Assembly (NCBI GenBank): GCA_038745855.1
Contig: JBCDLC010000013.1
Location: forward strand, 6,712-70,711
Length of the DNA: 64,000 bases
Direction of reading: 5' to 3'
Source of the DNA: UBA5336 sp038745855
GTDB lineage: Bacteria; Pseudomonadota; Alphaproteobacteria; Caulobacterales; Hyphomonadaceae
The notes under the pieces are model-generated. The model saw only the letters and a list, made by a program, of their open reading frames with translations. It did not search any database and was not told the DNA's origin. A program made the translations under genes and the position numbers. Of the stretch, positions 62,118 to 64,000 are shown piece after piece. The stretch's first letter is position 1; each line of letters begins with the position of its first letter.

Positions 62118-63041
62118 ATGACTGACTATCAGAATATCTTCACGCAAACCCAGGTTCGGGGCCACGAGGATCTCGGTGTCCCAACCCACTCCCGGGAGGA
62201 CTGGTCGCGGGCCGACAAGGTCAGCTTCAGCCGGTTTCTCGGATGGATCGGGGATGCCCAGGTCGGCCCGCTGTACCTTGGCTACACGGGCGTTGCCTCC
62301 CTCATCTGCGGGTTCTTCGCGATCGAGATCATCGGCCTGAACATGGCGGCCTCGGTTGGCTGGAACCCCTTCAAGTTTGTCGGGCAGCTTCCCTGGCTCT
62401 CGCTCGATGCGCCCCTCGCCGAACATGGGCTTAATCCATTCCCTCCCCTGAATGAGGGCGGATGGTGGATGATGGCTGGCATGTTCCTCACGGCGGCGAT
62501 TTTCCTGTGGTGGGTGAGGCTCTACACCCGCGCTCGGCAACTGGGCATGGGCACCCATGTTCCGTGGGCGTTCGCAGCGGCGATCTGGCTCTACCTCGTC
62601 TGCGGGTTCCTGCGTCCGCTCCTCATGGGAAGCTGGTCCGAGGCAACGCCTTTCGGCATCTTCTCCCACCTCGAATGGACCAACAATCTGTCCCTGGCTT
62701 ACGGCAACCTGTTCTACAATCCCTTCCACATGCTCTCGATCGTCTTCCTCTATGGATCTGCGCTTCTGTTCGCGATGCATGGGGCGACCATCATGGCCGT
62801 TGGCCGGTATGGGGGCGAGCGGGAAATCGAACAGATCGTCGACCGGGGAACCGCCTCGGAGCGTGCCGCGTTGTTTTGGCGGTGGACCATGGGGTTCAAC
62901 GCTTCGATGGAGTCCATCCACCGCTGGGCCTGGTGGTTCGCCATCCTCTGCCCCATCACGGGTGGGATCGGCATCCTGCTCACGGGCACGGTCGTGGACA
63001 ACTGGTTTATCTGGGGCCTCGACAACGGCTTTGCCCGGTAG
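62118..63041 (+). CDS. pufM: Photosynthetic reaction centre M subunit
   Basis: 307 residues, 12 bp after pufL. Shows SHLEWTNNLSLAYGNLFYNPFHMLSI, AMHGATI, the iron-ligating glutamate in GGEREIEQIVDRGTASER and MESIHRWAWW. The protein ends soon after the last helix (WFIWGLDNGFAR), without a long C-terminal extension. No pufC or pufX follows, so the tetrahaem subunit is absent or encoded elsewhere. Confidence 0.98.
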   Translation: MTDYQNIFTQTQVRGHEDLGVPTHSREDWSRADKVSFSRFLGWIGDAQVGPLYLGYTGVASLICGFFAIEIIGLNMAASVGWNPFKFVGQLPWLSLDAPLAEHGLNPFPPLNEGGWWMMAGMFLTAAIFLWWVRLYTRARQLGMGTHVPWAFAAAIWLYLVCGFLRPLLMGSWSEATPFGIFSHLEWTNNLSLAYGNLFYNPFHMLSIVFLYGSALLFAMHGATIMAVGRYGGEREIEQIVDRGTASERAALFWRWTMGFNASMESIHRWAWWFAILCPITGGIGILLTGTVVDNWFIWGLDNGFAR

Positions 63042-63073
63042 CGGCGTAAGGCCAGTCGGCGAATTAAGAACAG

Positions 63074-63111
63074 GGAACGGTTAACACCTCCAAGCACTTG
63101 CCGTTCCTTTT
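63074..63111 (+). terminator. First hairpin after pufM
   Basis: GGAACGG (63074-63080) pairs with CCGTTCC (63101-63107), followed by TTTT. The loop is 20 nt, so it is weaker than the next one. Confidence 0.55.
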
Positions 63112-63152
63112 GCGGGCCGCCGGTTCTCCCCACTCGCGGCCCGCCTTTTTTT
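63112..63152 (+). terminator. Strong rho-independent terminator of the puf operon
   Basis: GCGGGCCGC (63112-63120) pairs perfectly with GCGGCCCGC (63136-63144), followed by CTTTTTTTT. This is the main candidate for ending the bchCXYZ-puf transcript. Confidence 0.88.
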
Positions 63153-63153
63153 G

Positions 63154-63188
63154 GGGGCGCAATGGGCGTCAGTCCACGCGCCCCTTTT
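63154..63188 (+). terminator. Third hairpin with T-tract
   Basis: GGGGCGC (63154-63160) pairs with GCGCCCC (63178-63184), followed by TTTT; an overlapping alternative pairs GCCCC with GGGGC a little further on. It directly follows the strong terminator. Confidence 0.55.
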
Positions 63189-63315
63189 ACGCGGGGCCCC
63201 GTTTTCAGCGGGACCGATGACGTTTCGAAAGCGTGTTTCCATTTTTGTCGGAAGCGCCGCGAGCGGGTCACAGGGACGGTCTATTGGCGTTTGCCTTCAA
63301 TCAGGCGCTTCGGCC

Positions 63316-63579
63316 TCACTTCGCCGCGCGCCAGACAGAGGCTAAAGCGAGAAAATGAAACAGAAAACTGCACAGGAGCATGGCCGCTAAAGCACCGCCA
63401 GTTTCACCGGTGAGCAGAAGACGGATAGCAAACATCAGCGCTGCGCCAGAGGCCAAAAACCACAGAAAGCCGCCGATCAAGGCGCGCCGCCCAGAGCGTG
63501 CGAGCCAAATGGCCCCAATAAGCGCTTCGGCAAGGATGAGCAGGAAAATCAGATCGATCATCCAGGCTGCAACGGTCAT
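63316..63579 (-). CDS. Small membrane protein of unknown function
   Basis: 87 residues, ATG at 63579 with GGAGGGATAG directly upstream. Three hydrophobic segments (AAWMIDLIFLLILAEALIGAIWLA, LIGGFLWFLASGAALMFAIRLLL, GGALAAMLLCSFLFHFLALASVW). The DNA just upstream stays open in another frame ending at a TAG that abuts this start, so a short preceding coding region may be coupled. No family recognised. Confidence 0.6.
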   Translation of the reverse strand: MTVAAWMIDLIFLLILAEALIGAIWLARSGRRALIGGFLWFLASGAALMFAIRLLLTGETGGALAAMLLCSFLFHFLALASVWRAAK

Positions 63580-63812
63580 CTATCCCTCCAGGGCCGACAT
63601 CCGCTCAACGCGTTTCGCACGCGCCCCGTCAAACCGGGTTTCTGCAGCAGGCGCGGGCCCCGCCGATTAATGTCCGTCAGACGTTAGCGCGCTTCCTGCT
63701 TTCACGGAAACGAATCTCCGACATGGCCGGCAAACCCGCAGAGGCTTTGGAGACCGCCAAACGGCCGTGATCGCCAAGCATGGGTTCAGCCTGCACGACG
63801 GCTCTCCAAGTT

Positions 63813-64000
63813 CAGACTTATCCAACACGTTCGTTATACGAAAGCTGTTCTTTTTCAGCGCACTAAAAGAAAATCGCGGTTCCCAATCCCCACCCCCTGA
63901 ACCCGTGGTATTCTTGGGGCATGGATCTTCTCATCCTTCATATCCTTGCCGGGGCCATCGTCCTCGCCATAGCTGCCGCCGGGCTCTGTGTCCGTTCGGC
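63813..64000 (+). repeat. Dispersed element, copy D (runs off the window)
   Basis: CAGACTTATCCAACAC, AT-rich spacer, ACTAAAAGAAAATCGCGGTT, CCCAATCCCCACCCC, GAACCCGTGGTATTCT and an ATG at 63921. Nearly identical to copy C from the box onward to the window end. Only the 5' third is present. Confidence 0.8.
63921..64000 (+). CDS. N-terminus of the element D small protein (partial)
   Basis: Reads MDLLILHILAGAIVLAIAAAG and CVRS up to the end of the window, differing from copy C by a few residues only. The hydrophobic start is thus kept in all four copies. Same caveats about coding status as for the other copies. Confidence 0.4.
   Translation, partial: MDLLILHILAGAIVLAIAAAGLCVRS

Noticed and set aside
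1..64000. CRISPR arrays, rRNA, tRNA, transposase or integrase genes
   Set aside because: Looked for across the window; no regular repeat-spacer array, no rRNA signature and no recombinase motif was seen.

Overview
The window comes from a GC-rich (about 60%) alphaproteobacterium with a photosynthesis gene cluster, most likely an aerobic anoxygenic phototroph related to the Caulobacterales/Parvularculales/Rhodobacterales. This rests on gene content: adjacent divK and pleD, a giant PodJ-like polarity protein, an ATP12-type F1 chaperone, an SDHAF4-type assembly factor, an OxyR, an RpoE/ChrR pair, and a crtCD-crtEF / bchCXYZ-pufBALM cluster. The genus cannot be named from sequence alone.

Layout. 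Bases 1-2000: 5' part of an acyl-CoA dehydrogenase with its MerR regulator. 2075-7000: PodJ-like protein with coiled coils, a membrane segment, Sel1 repeats and a peptidoglycan-binding end. 7-9.5 kb: pdeM and purH. 10.3-14.6 kb: an rpe / heparinase-like / CapD-like nucleotide-sugar dehydratase operon. 14.7-20.6 kb: a glycine-zipper lipoprotein, rsmB-htpX, an SDHAF4 homologue and zapE-dinB. 20.7-22.4 kb: divK-pleD. 23.3-27 kb: a GST-like gene with oxyR, divergent from an acyl-CoA ligase. 27.1-29.2 kb: an AT-rich gene for a 673-residue protein I cannot assign, probably acquired. 29.3-41.5 kb: housekeeping genes (Old Yellow Enzyme, parE, enolase, SDR, ATP12, HAD, two pseudouridine synthases, fluoride channel, rarA, IalB-like). 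41.7-46.3 kb: rpoE-chrR, tldD, DUF937, a TetR-like regulator and a small membrane protein.

From 46.4 to 63 kb lies the photosynthesis block. crtC and crtD are divergent from crtE and crtF. Then come an ATP-grasp enzyme, a cytochrome P450 (minus strand) and a DUF2306-like membrane protein, then bchC-bchX-bchY-bchZ, two small ORFs, and pufB-pufA-pufL-pufM with tandem terminators. TGT-N12-ACA (PpsR/CrtJ-type) sites overlap the crtE and bchC promoters, and a one-mismatch copy lies between the P450 and the DUF2306 gene. No pufC or pufX follows pufM, and pufQ is not recognisable. The crtIBA, puhA, bchFNBHLM and bchIDO genes are not in this window.

The least explained structure is a family of dispersed elements of about 605-622 bp. 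Complete copies lie at 9594-10215 (+), 22632-23244 (-) and 52241-52845 (+), and a fourth starts at 63813 and runs off the end. They share a roughly 105-bp leader with a CCCAATCCCCACCCC box, a start codon followed by a hydrophobic N-terminus, a strongly diverged middle with an open frame of 133-144 codons, and a 3' block holding a small hairpin whose stem is kept while its loop varies. I know of no named element that matches.
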